DNA from: Vibrio scophthalmi LMG 19158
GTDB lineage: Bacteria > Pseudomonadota > Gammaproteobacteria > Enterobacterales > Vibrionaceae
Assembly (NCBI RefSeq): GCF_000222585.1
Contig: NZ_AFWE01000073.1
Coordinates: forward strand, 149,110 to 213,109
DNA length: 64,000 nt
Reading direction: 5' to 3'
The translations under genes and the position numbers were made by a program. Below the pieces are notes generated by a model. It worked only from the letters and a program-made list of their open reading frames with translations, searched no databases and was not told the origin of the DNA. This document shows positions 1 through 8,678 of this stretch, in pieces; the first letter of the stretch is position 1, and every line of letters starts with the position of its first letter.

Positions 1-1
1 T

Positions 2-2014
2 GCTGCATACTTTTTTGGTTTTTCGATCAACCTAATCACGCTTATGGCGCTGATCCTCTCCATCGGTTTGGTGGTGGATGATGCCATTGTGGTGGTGGAG
101 AATATCTTCCACCATATTGAACGCGGTGAAAAACCATTGTTGGCCGCTTACAAAGGAACGCGTGAAGTTGGCTTTGCGGTTATCGCGACCACCTTGGTAT
201 TGGTGATGGTATTTCTACCGATCTCCTTTATGGATGGTATGGTGGGTTTGCTGTTCACTGAATTCTCGGTGTTGTTGGCGATGTCGGTGATCTTCTCTTC
301 ATTGATTGCCTTAACCTTAACGCCTGTATTAGGTAGTAAAATCCTGAAAGCCAATGTCAAACCGAGTCGTTTTAATCTGTTTATTGAACGTATGTTTGCA
401 CGATTAGAACAGGGTTATCGCAACCTTCTCACCGCAGCACTAAAAGCGAAATGGGCCGCGCCTGTGGTTATTCTCGCTTGCATGGGCGGCAGTTACGGTT
501 TGATGCAGCAAGTACCTTCGCAATTAACACCTAGCGAAGATCGTGGAGTTATCTTTGCTTTTGTTCGTGGTGCAGACGCAACCAGTTACAACCGCATGTC
601 GGCGAATATGGATATCGTTGAAGATCGTTTGATGCCTTTACTTGGTAAAGGTTTCCTCAAATCCTTTAGTATTCAAACCCCAGCTTTTGGCGGTATGGCA
701 GGTGACCAAACCGGCTTTGTGATCATGATTTTGGACGATTGGAATGATCGTTCTGTCACTGCGCAGCAAGCATTGGGAGAAGTCCGCAAAGCACTATCAG
801 GTATTGCTGATGTACGTGTTTTCCCATTTACACCGGGTTTTAGAGGGGGCTCAAGTGAGCCAGTGCAGTTCGTTTTGGGCGGTGCTGATTATGAAGAGCT
901 TAGAGATTGGTCGGAAAAACTGAAGTTGTTAGCTGAAGAATCACCATTCATGGAAGGGGCTGAAATTAACTACTCAGAGAAAACCCCTGAGCTACTCGTG
1001 ACGGTTGATAAGCAGCGTGCCGCTGAGTTAGGCATCAGCGTTTCGGAGATATCTGATACGTTAGAAGTGATGTTAGGCGGCAAGCGTGAAACCACCTTTG
1101 TTGAGCGTGGTGAAGAATACGATGTTTATTTACGTGGTGATGAAAACAGTTTTGGTAACGCAACCGATCTGACGCAAATATACATGCGCACCGCTTCTGG
1201 TGAATTGGTTACGCTTGATGCTGTGACGAAGATTGAAGAAGTCGCTTCGTCAGTGCGTCTATCTCACTACAACAAGCAAAAAGCGGTGACGATTTCAGCT
1301 AACCTTTCTGATGGTTATACCTTAGGTGATGCACTGAATTACTTGGATCAACAAGCCATCGAACTGTTACCAAACGACATTAGTATTAGCTACTCAGGTG
1401 AGTCGAAAGATTTCAAAGAAAACCAATCCAGCGTAATGGTGGTGTTCGCGTTAGCACTGTTGGTTGCTTACCTTGTTCTTGCGGCACAATTTGAGAGCTT
1501 TATAAACCCGCTGGTGGTGATGTTTACCGTTCCTATGGGGGTATTTGGTGGCTTCTTTGGTCTATTTGTTATGGATCAAGGCTTCAACATCTATAGTCAA
1601 ATCGGCATGATCATGTTGATTGGTATGGTAACCAAGAATGGTATTTTGATTGTTGAGTTTGCCAACCAACTACGTGATCGTGGTTTGGAGTTTGAAAAAG
1701 CGATTATTGATGCATCTGCGCGTCGTTTACGCCCAATCTTGATGACGGCATTTACCACCTTGGCAGGCGCGATTCCACTCATCCTGTCAACAGGAGCTGG
1801 TTATGAAAGCCGTGTCGCAGTGGGTACTGTGATCTTCTTTGGTATGGCCTTTGCCACCTTGATTACCCTGTTTGTGATTCCGGCTATGTACCGTTTGATT
1901 TCTGGCAGCACTCAAGCGCCAGGTCATGTTGAAGCAGAGTTGAATAAAGAGCTTAACCATGACTTCAAAGGGCGCACTTCACATGGTGAGCTAGGGGATC
2001 TTAGTGAACACTAA
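2..2014 (+). CDS. RND multidrug efflux permease, 3' part
   Basis: Inner-membrane proton-driven pump of the hydrophobe/amphiphile efflux (AcrB-like) family, which works with a periplasmic adaptor and an outer-membrane channel. The reading frame is open to the first bases of the window, so the gene begins outside it; about 670 C-terminal residues remain of a usual 1,030 or so. The TM4 proton-relay motif GLVVDDAIVVVENI with its Asp pair lies near the window edge, and the relay Lys is in MVTKNGILIVEFANQ. A large periplasmic section separates the two membrane bundles. Adaptor and regulator genes must lie to the left. A strong hairpin terminator follows. Substrate cannot be read from the sequence, so no vex-type name is given. 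Confidence 0.93.
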   Translation, partial: AAYFFGFSINLITLMALILSIGLVVDDAIVVVENIFHHIERGEKPLLAAYKGTREVGFAVIATTLVLVMVFLPISFMDGMVGLLFTEFSVLLAMSVIFSSLIALTLTPVLGSKILKANVKPSRFNLFIERMFARLEQGYRNLLTAALKAKWAAPVVILACMGGSYGLMQQVPSQLTPSEDRGVIFAFVRGADATSYNRMSANMDIVEDRLMPLLGKGFLKSFSIQTPAFGGMAGDQTGFVIMILDDWNDRSVTAQQALGEVRKALSGIADVRVFPFTPGFRGGSSEPVQFVLGGADYEELRDWSEKLKLLAEESPFMEGAEINYSEKTPELLVTVDKQRAAELGISVSEISDTLEVMLGGKRETTFVERGEEYDVYLRGDENSFGNATDLTQIYMRTASGELVTLDAVTKIEEVASSVRLSHYNKQKAVTISANLSDGYTLGDALNYLDQQAIELLPNDISISYSGESKDFKENQSSVMVVFALALLVAYLVLAAQFESFINPLVVMFTVPMGVFGGFFGLFVMDQGFNIYSQIGMIMLIGMVTKNGILIVEFANQLRDRGLEFEKAIIDASARRLRPILMTAFTTLAGAIPLILSTGAGYESRVAVGTVIFFGMAFATLITLFVIPAMYRLISGSTQAPGHVEAELNKELNHDFKGRTSHGELGDLSEH

Positions 2015-2034
2015 CGTGGCAATTTGAAGATAAT

Positions 2035-2067
2035 AAAAAACCGAGGCGCTGGCCTCGGTTTTTTTAA
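2035..2067. terminator. Bidirectional terminator between the RND gene and yebG
   Basis: Stem CCGAGGC/GCCTCGG with a 4-nt loop, A-run before and T-run after, so it can end both converging transcripts. Confidence 0.85.
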
Positions 2068-2107
2068 TTAAAGCTTTGTCTCAATCGACGAAAAGAAAAC
2101 AGGCGGG

Positions 2108-2416
2108 TTACGCTGCGTCTTCTTCTTGCTCGTCTTGCTCAATATCAGCAACGGCTTCGATTTTTTTCGCTTTCTTTGGTGCTGGACGACGTTTCGCACC
2201 AATCGCGTAAAGCAACTCATCTTTGTTTTGCGCTAGGAACATCGCTAAGTCTTCTTGCTTAGCTTCGTCTTCTAAAATGTCACTTTTACCTAGTAGTGCA
2301 AACAGCTCGTCTGCTGTATCCAGCATTTTGTCATAAGCATCCGCTTCCGCTTTAGAGGCAAAAGTCATTTTCTCTTCTCCGTTGCGTTCTACTACGTATT
2401 TTACGATTACAGCCAT
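2108..2416 (-). CDS. yebG: YebG family SOS-induced protein
   Basis: Small DNA-damage-inducible protein of unknown biochemical role. The N-terminus (MAVIVKYVVERNGEEKMTF, then KAEADAYDKMLDTADEL) matches E. coli YebG closely; the C-terminal third is Lys/Ala-rich and then very acidic (DIEQDEQEEDAA). At 102 residues it is slightly longer than the 96-residue E. coli protein. A LexA box lies 33 bp upstream of the start, which supports both identity and SOS control. It converges on the RND gene and shares its terminator. Confidence 0.93.
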   Translation of the reverse strand: MAVIVKYVVERNGEEKMTFASKAEADAYDKMLDTADELFALLGKSDILEDEAKQEDLAMFLAQNKDELLYAIGAKRRPAPKKAKKIEAVADIEQDEQEEDAA

Positions 2417-2448
2417 GGTTGTTCCTCTAGCTCTAATGAATGTTCAAT

Positions 2449-2468
2449 TACTGGCTGTTTATACAGTT
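2449..2468. promoter_or_regulatory. LexA (SOS) box of yebG
   Basis: TACTG-N10-CAGTT matches the gammaproteobacterial LexA operator (TACTG-N10-CAGTA) in 9 of 10 fixed positions. It lies just upstream of yebG on the side expected for its promoter. Confidence 0.88.
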
Positions 2469-2586
2469 TTTAACCAAGTAAGTCTAGGTGACAGCTCAAA
2501 AGTGCGACTTAGATGCTCACCATTTGTGCGCGTCTTCGTTACGGTGCTTTTTGGGGCATCGCCTGCGGTTAGCCTTAATGGCATAC

Positions 2587-3486
2587 CTATGAGGAGGCTT
2601 GATCCCATTGGTAGCAAAATTCGATGAAGCGTTTTAGGAGTGGGTTTTGATACTTTTCTTTATGCACCAGTAGCCAAAAGCGGCGCTTCATATCGAGTGG
2701 TAACTCAATCGTGATAACTCGACCATCTTTTATCGCTGGTTCGGCAGCGAGGCGTGAAAGGCAGGCAAGGCCAAGGCCTGCAGAAACACAGTTGATCAGC
2801 GCTTCGGTGGTATTGAGCTGAAATGCTTCTTGCCAATGCTCGATGCGCGGAGCGACAGCGCGTAGGAAAAATTCGCGAGAGCCAGAACCTGGCTCACGTA
2901 AGATCCAAGCGCTGTTTTCCAAATCGCTCACCGCAGGTACGGTAATGTCCGCCAATGCTGAATTTGGACTACAAATGATGCACATCTCGTCTTGGCTAAA
3001 CTGGGTTGAGATCAGTTCTGGATGCAGTGTTTTGCCTTCAATGAGCGCAAGATCGAGCTCATAGTCCACCAACTTTTCGCAGATAAGCGCCGAATTGGAG
3101 ATAAACAGGCTTTGGGCCTGATGCGCAGTTTGCTGGCGAAAAGCGCTGAGCAGATAAGGCGCGACTTGGTTACCGATGGTATCACTGGCGCCAATGCGCA
3201 ATTGGCCGGTTAACGTGGAGTCATCTTCGAGTAACTGTTCGATATCTTGTGCGCGATGCAACAGTTCATCGACCAAAGGGAGTAATTTTTGCCCCTCTTG
3301 ATTAAGCACCAAGCGTTTATTAACCCGATCAAATAGTGAATGGCCCAGCTGTTTTTCGAGCTCAGCAAGCGCCATACTTACCGCAGCTTTAGAGAGAAAC
3401 AGCGCTTGTGCCGCTTCGGTTAACGTATCGCAGTGGTTAATGGTCGAAAAAACCTTGAGCTGCTTTAATGAGATATTAACGGCCAT
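2587..3486 (-). CDS. LysR-family transcriptional regulator, YeiE-like
   Basis: DNA-binding regulator of 299 residues with an N-terminal winged helix-turn-helix (LKQLKVFSTINHCDTLTEAA, then LFLSKAAVSMALAELEKQLG at about residues 9-50) and a periplasmic-binding-protein-like effector domain. The effector domain shares the motif string of E. coli YeiE (IGASDTIGNQ, LALIEGK, WILREPGSGSRE, AGLGLACLSR). I chose the ATG at 3486 because the LysR family starts about there; the frame stays open for 37 more codons upstream without homology. It is divergent from a TDT exporter, the usual layout for a LysR protein and its target. YeiE has been linked to sulfite in enterobacteria; the effector here is unproven. 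Confidence 0.88.
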   Translation of the reverse strand: MAVNISLKQLKVFSTINHCDTLTEAAQALFLSKAAVSMALAELEKQLGHSLFDRVNKRLVLNQEGQKLLPLVDELLHRAQDIEQLLEDDSTLTGQLRIGASDTIGNQVAPYLLSAFRQQTAHQAQSLFISNSALICEKLVDYELDLALIEGKTLHPELISTQFSQDEMCIICSPNSALADITVPAVSDLENSAWILREPGSGSREFFLRAVAPRIEHWQEAFQLNTTEALINCVSAGLGLACLSRLAAEPAIKDGRVITIELPLDMKRRFWLLVHKEKYQNPLLKRFIEFCYQWDQASS

Positions 3487-3554
3487 AGAGAATTCAACTT
3501 CTGAGTTAATGTGGTTGGGGTATGGATTAGTTGAAGTGTCGTTTAGTTTATCTG

Positions 3555-3584
3555 AACACGTGTTTTGAATAATTAGATATATCT
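3555..3584. promoter_or_regulatory. Candidate LysR operator palindromes in the divergent promoter
   Basis: Two perfect 10-bp palindromes, AACACGTGTT (3555-3564) and AGATATATCT (3575-3584), 20 bp apart centre to centre in the 156-bp space between the LysR gene and the TDT exporter. The position suits autoregulation plus control of the exporter. This is inference from symmetry only. Confidence 0.4.
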
Positions 3585-3642
3585 TAACAAAGTGCAAGCG
3601 TAGAATGGCGCCATAACAAAGAGATTGAGCGGAGTGTGAGCC

Positions 3643-4617
3643 ATGATCACAGCAACAAAAGCAAAAGTATTCGGTGCGCCAACACCAATGGCAGGATTGG
3701 CATTAGGTATTGCAAGCCTTGGTTGGTGTTGGGAGAACGCCGCTGATTTGAATGGCATAGGTCAATTAATCGGTGCCGCGATCGCTTCACTTTTGCTTGT
3801 CATTTTAGCGGTGAAATTCCTACTCCATCGTCATCTTTTATCTGAGGATCTTGCTCACCCTGTAGTGGGCAGCGTGGTGCCGACTTTTGCGATGGCAACC
3901 ATGGTGGTGTCAAATGCGCTTGGCAAGTTTTCGCCTTGGGCGGGTGATGCTCTATGGTTATTTGCGGTCGCGCTGCATGTGGCGTTTTTAGCCAGCTTTA
4001 TTTACCACCGTTCACAAGCATTTGAACTGCACCATATGGTACCAAGTTGGTTTGTTCCGCCAGTGGGTATTGTGGTGGCGGATGTCTCTTTTTCGGGCAA
4101 TCCTCATCTGGCTTTTATCGCACAAAGCACATTGATCTTCGGCCTTGTTGCTTATGCCATCATGCTGCCTGCCATGATCTACCGTTTGATCTTTGCGCAA
4201 GAAATTCCAGATGCAGCGAAACCAACCTTAGCCATCATGGCCGCACCCGCTAGCCTTTCATTGGCGGGGTATTTAAGTGTGACGAGTGAACCATCGCCAG
4301 TGATTATCGGCGTGCTGTTTGGTATCGCAGTCTTGATGACCGTAGTGATCTACTTAGCTTTCATTAAATTACTGCGTTTACCTTTTAGTGCTGGTTTTGC
4401 GGCGTTCACCTTCCCAATGGTGATTGGTTCTACTGCGCTATTTAAATTGAGTGCTTGGATGCAAAACATCCATGTCGCAGATCATTACATCGCGCAAGTA
4501 CATGGCTTGGCAGTGGCTGAGTTATGGGTTGCAACCATAGTGGTGGGTTATGTTGCCGCGCGTTACTTCCATTTTTATCAGCCACACAAAGTGATAATGC
4601 GTCGCGATGGAAAATAA
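3643..4617 (+). CDS. TDT-family (TehA/SLAC1/Ssu1-like) transporter
   Basis: Integral membrane protein of 324 residues with about ten hydrophobic segments and the fold signature of the tellurite-resistance/dicarboxylate transporter family (GAPTPMAGLALGIASLGWCWE at the start, then VGIVVADVSFSG in the middle). Members export anions: TehA (tellurite-related), yeast Ssu1 (sulfite), plant SLAC1 (anion channel). The ATG has a GGAG ribosome site about 10 bases upstream. Its divergent partner is a YeiE-like LysR regulator, so an exported oxyanion such as sulfite is a reasonable guess, but no residue proves it. A hairpin follows the gene. Confidence 0.85.
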   Translation: MITATKAKVFGAPTPMAGLALGIASLGWCWENAADLNGIGQLIGAAIASLLLVILAVKFLLHRHLLSEDLAHPVVGSVVPTFAMATMVVSNALGKFSPWAGDALWLFAVALHVAFLASFIYHRSQAFELHHMVPSWFVPPVGIVVADVSFSGNPHLAFIAQSTLIFGLVAYAIMLPAMIYRLIFAQEIPDAAKPTLAIMAAPASLSLAGYLSVTSEPSPVIIGVLFGIAVLMTVVIYLAFIKLLRLPFSAGFAAFTFPMVIGSTALFKLSAWMQNIHVADHYIAQVHGLAVAELWVATIVVGYVAARYFHFYQPHKVIMRRDGK

Positions 4618-4667
4618 TTTATAGCATCAAGTTGTCAGGCCATAAGGCTTTCTCAGTGATTAATAAT

Positions 4668-4696
4668 AAAGAGCGAAACGCAGAGTTTCGCTCTTT
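4668..4696 (+). terminator. Hairpin after the TDT transporter gene
   Basis: Perfect 12-bp stem AAAGAGCGAAAC/GTTTCGCTCTTT with a 5-nt loop. There is no T-run beyond the stem's own TTT, so termination may be weak. Confidence 0.65.
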
Positions 4697-4803
4697 GCAC
4701 AATTAAGCGGCAACACCACGCAATCCCACCTAAAATCGGCAGTAAATACAGGGCAGTTATGTTACGCTCAGGTCAGTTTTGCTAACCATTTTGAGCGTCT
4801 ATT

Positions 4804-7800
4804 TTGTTTACTGTTTATCACTCCAATCAAGTCGATGTGCTTAAATCTTTGTTGGTTGAGCTAGTCAAAATCGACCCGCTTGAAAACCCATTTGAAAAAG
4901 AACAAATTCTGGTGCAGAGCCCGGGTATGTCACAGTGGCTCAAAATGGCATTAGCGAAAGAGTTTGGTGTGGCTGCCAATATCGATTTTCCTCTGCCTGC
5001 GACCTTTATTTGGAATATGTTCACTCACGTGTTGGCCGATGTGCCCCAGCGCAGTGCCTTCAATAAAGAGTCGATGAGCTGGAAGTTGATGCAGATCTTA
5101 CCAAGCTTGTTGGATCAGCCTGAATTTACCCCTTTGCAACGTTATTTAGAAGATGACAGTGACAGTTCAAAGCTCTATCAATTAGCGGAAAAAATTGCCG
5201 ATATCTTCGATGGTTATTTGGTGTACCGCCCAGAATGGATTGCCGCTTGGGAGTCTGGTCAAGTGGTGGCTGAAATTGGTGATGAGCATCCGTGGCAGCC
5301 AATCTTGTGGCAAGCGCTCTATGATCACACCCTAGCACTTGGTCAATCGCCGTATCACCGTGCCAACTTGTATGAGCATTTTATTGATAGCTTAGCCAAC
5401 TACCAAGGCCGCTTTGAGAATCTACCCAAGCGTCTGTTTGTATTCGGTATTACTTCTTTGCCACCGCGTTATATGGACGCGCTAAAAGCACTTGGTGAGC
5501 ATATTGATGTGCACCTAATGTTTACCAACCCGTGTCGCTATTATTGGGGGGAAGTACGCGATAGAAAATTTCTCGCCAAGTTAGCAGCAAAACAGCGTAA
5601 ACATCTGGTGTGGCGCGACGATCATTCTGAAATTGAGGGAGAAAGTGAGCAGCTTAAAGGCACGATTGAAGAGAACCTCGCTTATGACGACGCCGCTTAT
5701 CATGAGATGGTGGATGGCGAGAGTATCGACCTACTGCACACCGATGTGGTAGGTAACAGCTTATTGGCATCAATGGGCAAATTGGGCCGCGATAACATGT
5801 ATCTGCTATCACAACTCGAATCGAATGAGATTGAAGCGTTTGTCGATTTGGGCCGAGACTCGTTGTTGCAGCAATTGCAGGCCGATATCCTCAATCTTGA
5901 AGAGCATCAAGACGATCAACAATTAACCACAAGTCAGCATAAGCAAGTGGTGTGTGGTGATGACTACTCATTAACTCTGCACGCTTGCCATAGTCCAATG
6001 CGCGAGGTGGAAGTGCTGCATGATCAGTTGCTCAATATGTTTGATGCTGATCCAAGCTTAAAACCGCGCGATATTATCGTGATGGTCGCCGATATCAATG
6101 CTTATAGTCCTGCGATTCAAGCGGTGTTTGGTAATGCGCCGGGCGAGCGGTTTATCCCATACTCGATTTCTGACCGTAGCGCCGATCAAGAAAGCCCAAT
6201 CCTCGCGGCGTTTATGCAGCTACTCAATTTAGCCAATACTCGTTGCTTAGCCTCCGAGCTATTAGAGTTGCTGGAAATTCCGGCCATCCTTAATCGTTTT
6301 GGTTTGAGTGAGGATGAATTCCTACAAGCCAAAATTTGGGTGGAAGAGTCGGGTATTCGCTGGGGATTAAATCCTGCTACGGGTACTGAGTTTGATCTGC
6401 CAGCCACAGCGCAAAACACTTGGCAATTTGGCATAGAACGTATGCTACTTGGTTATGCGATGCCGGAATCTGCGGGATTGTTTAATGATGGTCAACAGTC
6501 GTTATCCCCTTACAACGAAGTTCAGGGGATGGGGGCGGAGCTTGCTGGTAAGCTGGCGCACTTTATTGAGACGGTCAGTGACTATCGTCAAGCGCTTGCG
6601 CATACCCACAGTATCGATGGTTGGCGTCAATTATTAACTGCGATGCTGGATGATTTCTTTAAAGTCGAATTAGAAGGTGAAGTGGCACTAAAATCGATTC
6701 GCGACACGCTCACTATGCTCAAAGAGCAGTTAGAAGATGCCGCTTATCAGGCCGAACTTGCGCCAAGTATTATTGCTCAATACCTACAAAACAAACTCTC
6801 TGGTACCCGGGTTAGCCAGCGTTTCTTAGCTGGACAAGTGAACTTCTGTACCTTGATGCCAATGCGCTCTATCCCATTTAGAGCGGTATGTTTGCTGGGG
6901 ATGAACGACGGCGTTTACCCGCGTTCGATGCCACCTGAAGGGTTTGATTTGATGAATGGGCGCACTCGTGCGGGAGATCGTTCTCGCCGTGATGATGACC
7001 GTTATCTGTTCTTAGAGGCGCTCTTATCGGCGCAACAAACTTTATATATCAGCTACGTTGGTCGTTCGATTCAAGATAATACTGAGCGCGTGCCATCGGT
7101 GCTGGTGTCTGAATTGATGGAATATTGCCACCAAAACTACCGTTTGGCGGAAGATGCAGATCTGAGCTGTGATGAATCTGGCGATAAGCTGCTAGCGAAC
7201 TTACATCGCCAACATGCGATGGTGCCATTTAGTCCTGCTGCGTTTAGTGATTCATCGAGTGACTTTTCTAGCTACAGCAGTTATGCCAAAGAGTGGTTGC
7301 CTGCGGCGAACCGTCAAGGTCAGCGTAGTGGTGAGTTCAATCGTCAATTGAGTGATTATCTGGCCGATGTCAGCTACCCACTGGATCTTGATTTGGTTGA
7401 GCTGCAGCGTTTTTGGCGCTTACCAGTGCAGTATTTCTTCAACCGTCGCTTAAAAGTAATGTTTGAACCGCCTTTGCCAATTATGCCCGATGAAGAGCCG
7501 TTTATTCTCGATGGTTTAGAGAGTTTCCAGATCCGTGATGCGCTGTTAAACCAACTGCTGAGCGATCAATTGCAAGCCAATAGTAATCCAGATCAAACGG
7601 TGCAAAACTTTGTCGATCAGCAACGCGCCCAAGGCAAGTTACCGGTGGGGGCATTTGGCGATATTGAGTTTGATACCAACCGAGTGCAAGCCGAGCAATT
7701 GGTAGAAGCACTGCGTTTTGTCACTAGTGCGCCGGTGGATGATGTTGAGATTAATCTTAATTTTGACCTGCTGGGTGAAGGCAAACCGATCGTTTTACAA

Positions 7801-8325
7801 GGTTGGCTCACCCAAGCTTACCAATCTGGTTTAGTACGTTATCGTAGTGGCAAAATTCGCCCGCAAGATTATTTGGCTGCGTGGATTGACCATTTGGCGA
7901 TGTCGGCGATGGGCGTGGCAAAACGAACTCACATGATTGGTTATGATCGTAAAGAGGGCGTCGTACATCTTATTTACCCGCCGATCGAAGATGGTGATTA
8001 TGCCAAGAATCTGTTGGCCGAACTGGTGCGATTATTCTATCAAGGTATGACTCAGCCGTTGGCGTACTTCCCTAAAACATCGTTGGCAGCGATTGAAGCA
8101 GGCTTTAGTCGCGGCGGCGCTTGGGCAGATGATGAAGAAAAGTCGCTCAAAAAAATGGCCGAAGCGTTTAACGACGGCTTTATGAGTAGCGGTGAAGGCA
8201 ATAATGCTTACATTGGTCGTATTTGGCCACAGTGGAATGATGCTTTAGCGCAAGAAGTTCGTACCTTGGCGGCGTTAGTGATTCAAGCTCCAAGATTATT
8301 GGTCAAAGACGCGCATGATGAATAA
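4804..8325 (+). CDS. recC: RecBCD enzyme subunit RecC
   Basis: RecC subunit of exonuclease V, which splits the duplex and scans for Chi while RecB and RecD unwind DNA for double-strand-break repair. At 1,173 residues it is slightly longer than E. coli RecC (1,122). The N-terminus FTVYHSNQVDVLKSLLVELV matches the family, as do NIDFPLPATFIWNMF, RLFVFGITSLPPRYMDALKA and the late RPQDYLAAWIDHLAM. The start is a TTG at 4804: no ATG fits the conserved N-terminus and only a weak GAGCG site precedes it, so translation may be inefficient. recB and recD follow on the same strand, but a 353-bp gap separates recC from recB. Confidence 0.96.
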   Translation: MFTVYHSNQVDVLKSLLVELVKIDPLENPFEKEQILVQSPGMSQWLKMALAKEFGVAANIDFPLPATFIWNMFTHVLADVPQRSAFNKESMSWKLMQILPSLLDQPEFTPLQRYLEDDSDSSKLYQLAEKIADIFDGYLVYRPEWIAAWESGQVVAEIGDEHPWQPILWQALYDHTLALGQSPYHRANLYEHFIDSLANYQGRFENLPKRLFVFGITSLPPRYMDALKALGEHIDVHLMFTNPCRYYWGEVRDRKFLAKLAAKQRKHLVWRDDHSEIEGESEQLKGTIEENLAYDDAAYHEMVDGESIDLLHTDVVGNSLLASMGKLGRDNMYLLSQLESNEIEAFVDLGRDSLLQQLQADILNLEEHQDDQQLTTSQHKQVVCGDDYSLTLHACHSPMREVEVLHDQLLNMFDADPSLKPRDIIVMVADINAYSPAIQAVFGNAPGERFIPYSISDRSADQESPILAAFMQLLNLANTRCLASELLELLEIPAILNRFGLSEDEFLQAKIWVEESGIRWGLNPATGTEFDLPATAQNTWQFGIERMLLGYAMPESAGLFNDGQQSLSPYNEVQGMGAELAGKLAHFIETVSDYRQALAHTHSIDGWRQLLTAMLDDFFKVELEGEVALKSIRDTLTMLKEQLEDAAYQAELAPSIIAQYLQNKLSGTRVSQRFLAGQVNFCTLMPMRSIPFRAVCLLGMNDGVYPRSMPPEGFDLMNGRTRAGDRSRRDDDRYLFLEALLSAQQTLYISYVGRSIQDNTERVPSVLVSELMEYCHQNYRLAEDADLSCDESGDKLLANLHRQHAMVPFSPAAFSDSSSDFSSYSSYAKEWLPAANRQGQRSGEFNRQLSDYLADVSYPLDLDLVELQRFWRLPVQYFFNRRLKVMFEPPLPIMPDEEPFILDGLESFQIRDALLNQLLSDQLQANSNPDQTVQNFVDQQRAQGKLPVGAFGDIEFDTNRVQAEQLVEALRFVTSAPVDDVEINLNFDLLGEGKPIVLQGWLTQAYQSGLVRYRSGKIRPQDYLAAWIDHLAMSAMGVAKRTHMIGYDRKEGVVHLIYPPIEDGDYAKNLLAELVRLFYQGMTQPLAYFPKTSLAAIEAGFSRGGAWADDEEKSLKKMAEAFNDGFMSSGEGNNAYIGRIWPQWNDALAQEVRTLAALVIQAPRLLVKDAHDE

Positions 8326-8678
8326 CGACGCGTTGGCGGTCGCAATCCTTTCGTTTGGTGAGAGCCATTTACCTGAGGGTTGTTTGATGAAATCACAGAG
8401 AAGTGGTTGGCCGCCAGTAAATCGTTATTAATGTGTAGGGCGTTCGCTGTGCGGCCAGTGGTCAGAGGGACCATTATTCGGTGGGTTGCAGCGAAGTTGA
8501 TAACTTGCTCAACACGTGGCGCGGATAGTAAAGCTTAACTGGGGGAGGTTCTGTGAGAGCGCTCCCATTAAATCTGCCACTTTAGATTTAGCGGCAGTTA
8601 AACACTCAATATCAAGGCTAGGTCACACTCGAAGGTGTGAATGAATTGATTCAGAAGTTACATAAAGGTTTGATTGTT
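8326..8678. other. recC-recB intergenic region
   Basis: In enterobacteria this position is occupied by ptrA; here I see no protease gene or recognisable remnant. A short imperfect stem (CTGCC-A-CT ... AG-C-GGCAG, about 8574-8597) lies near its right end. It probably holds the recB promoter. A GTG at 8637 would extend recB by 14 codons but lacks homology support. Confidence 0.5.

Noticed and set aside
2382-2627. 81-codon plus-strand frame
   Set aside because: Crosses the start of yebG, its LexA box and the end of the LysR gene; no homology.
8637-8678. GTG start extending RecB by 14 residues
   Set aside because: The added residues have no homology, and the ATG at 8679 has an AAAGG site and matches the family N-terminus.
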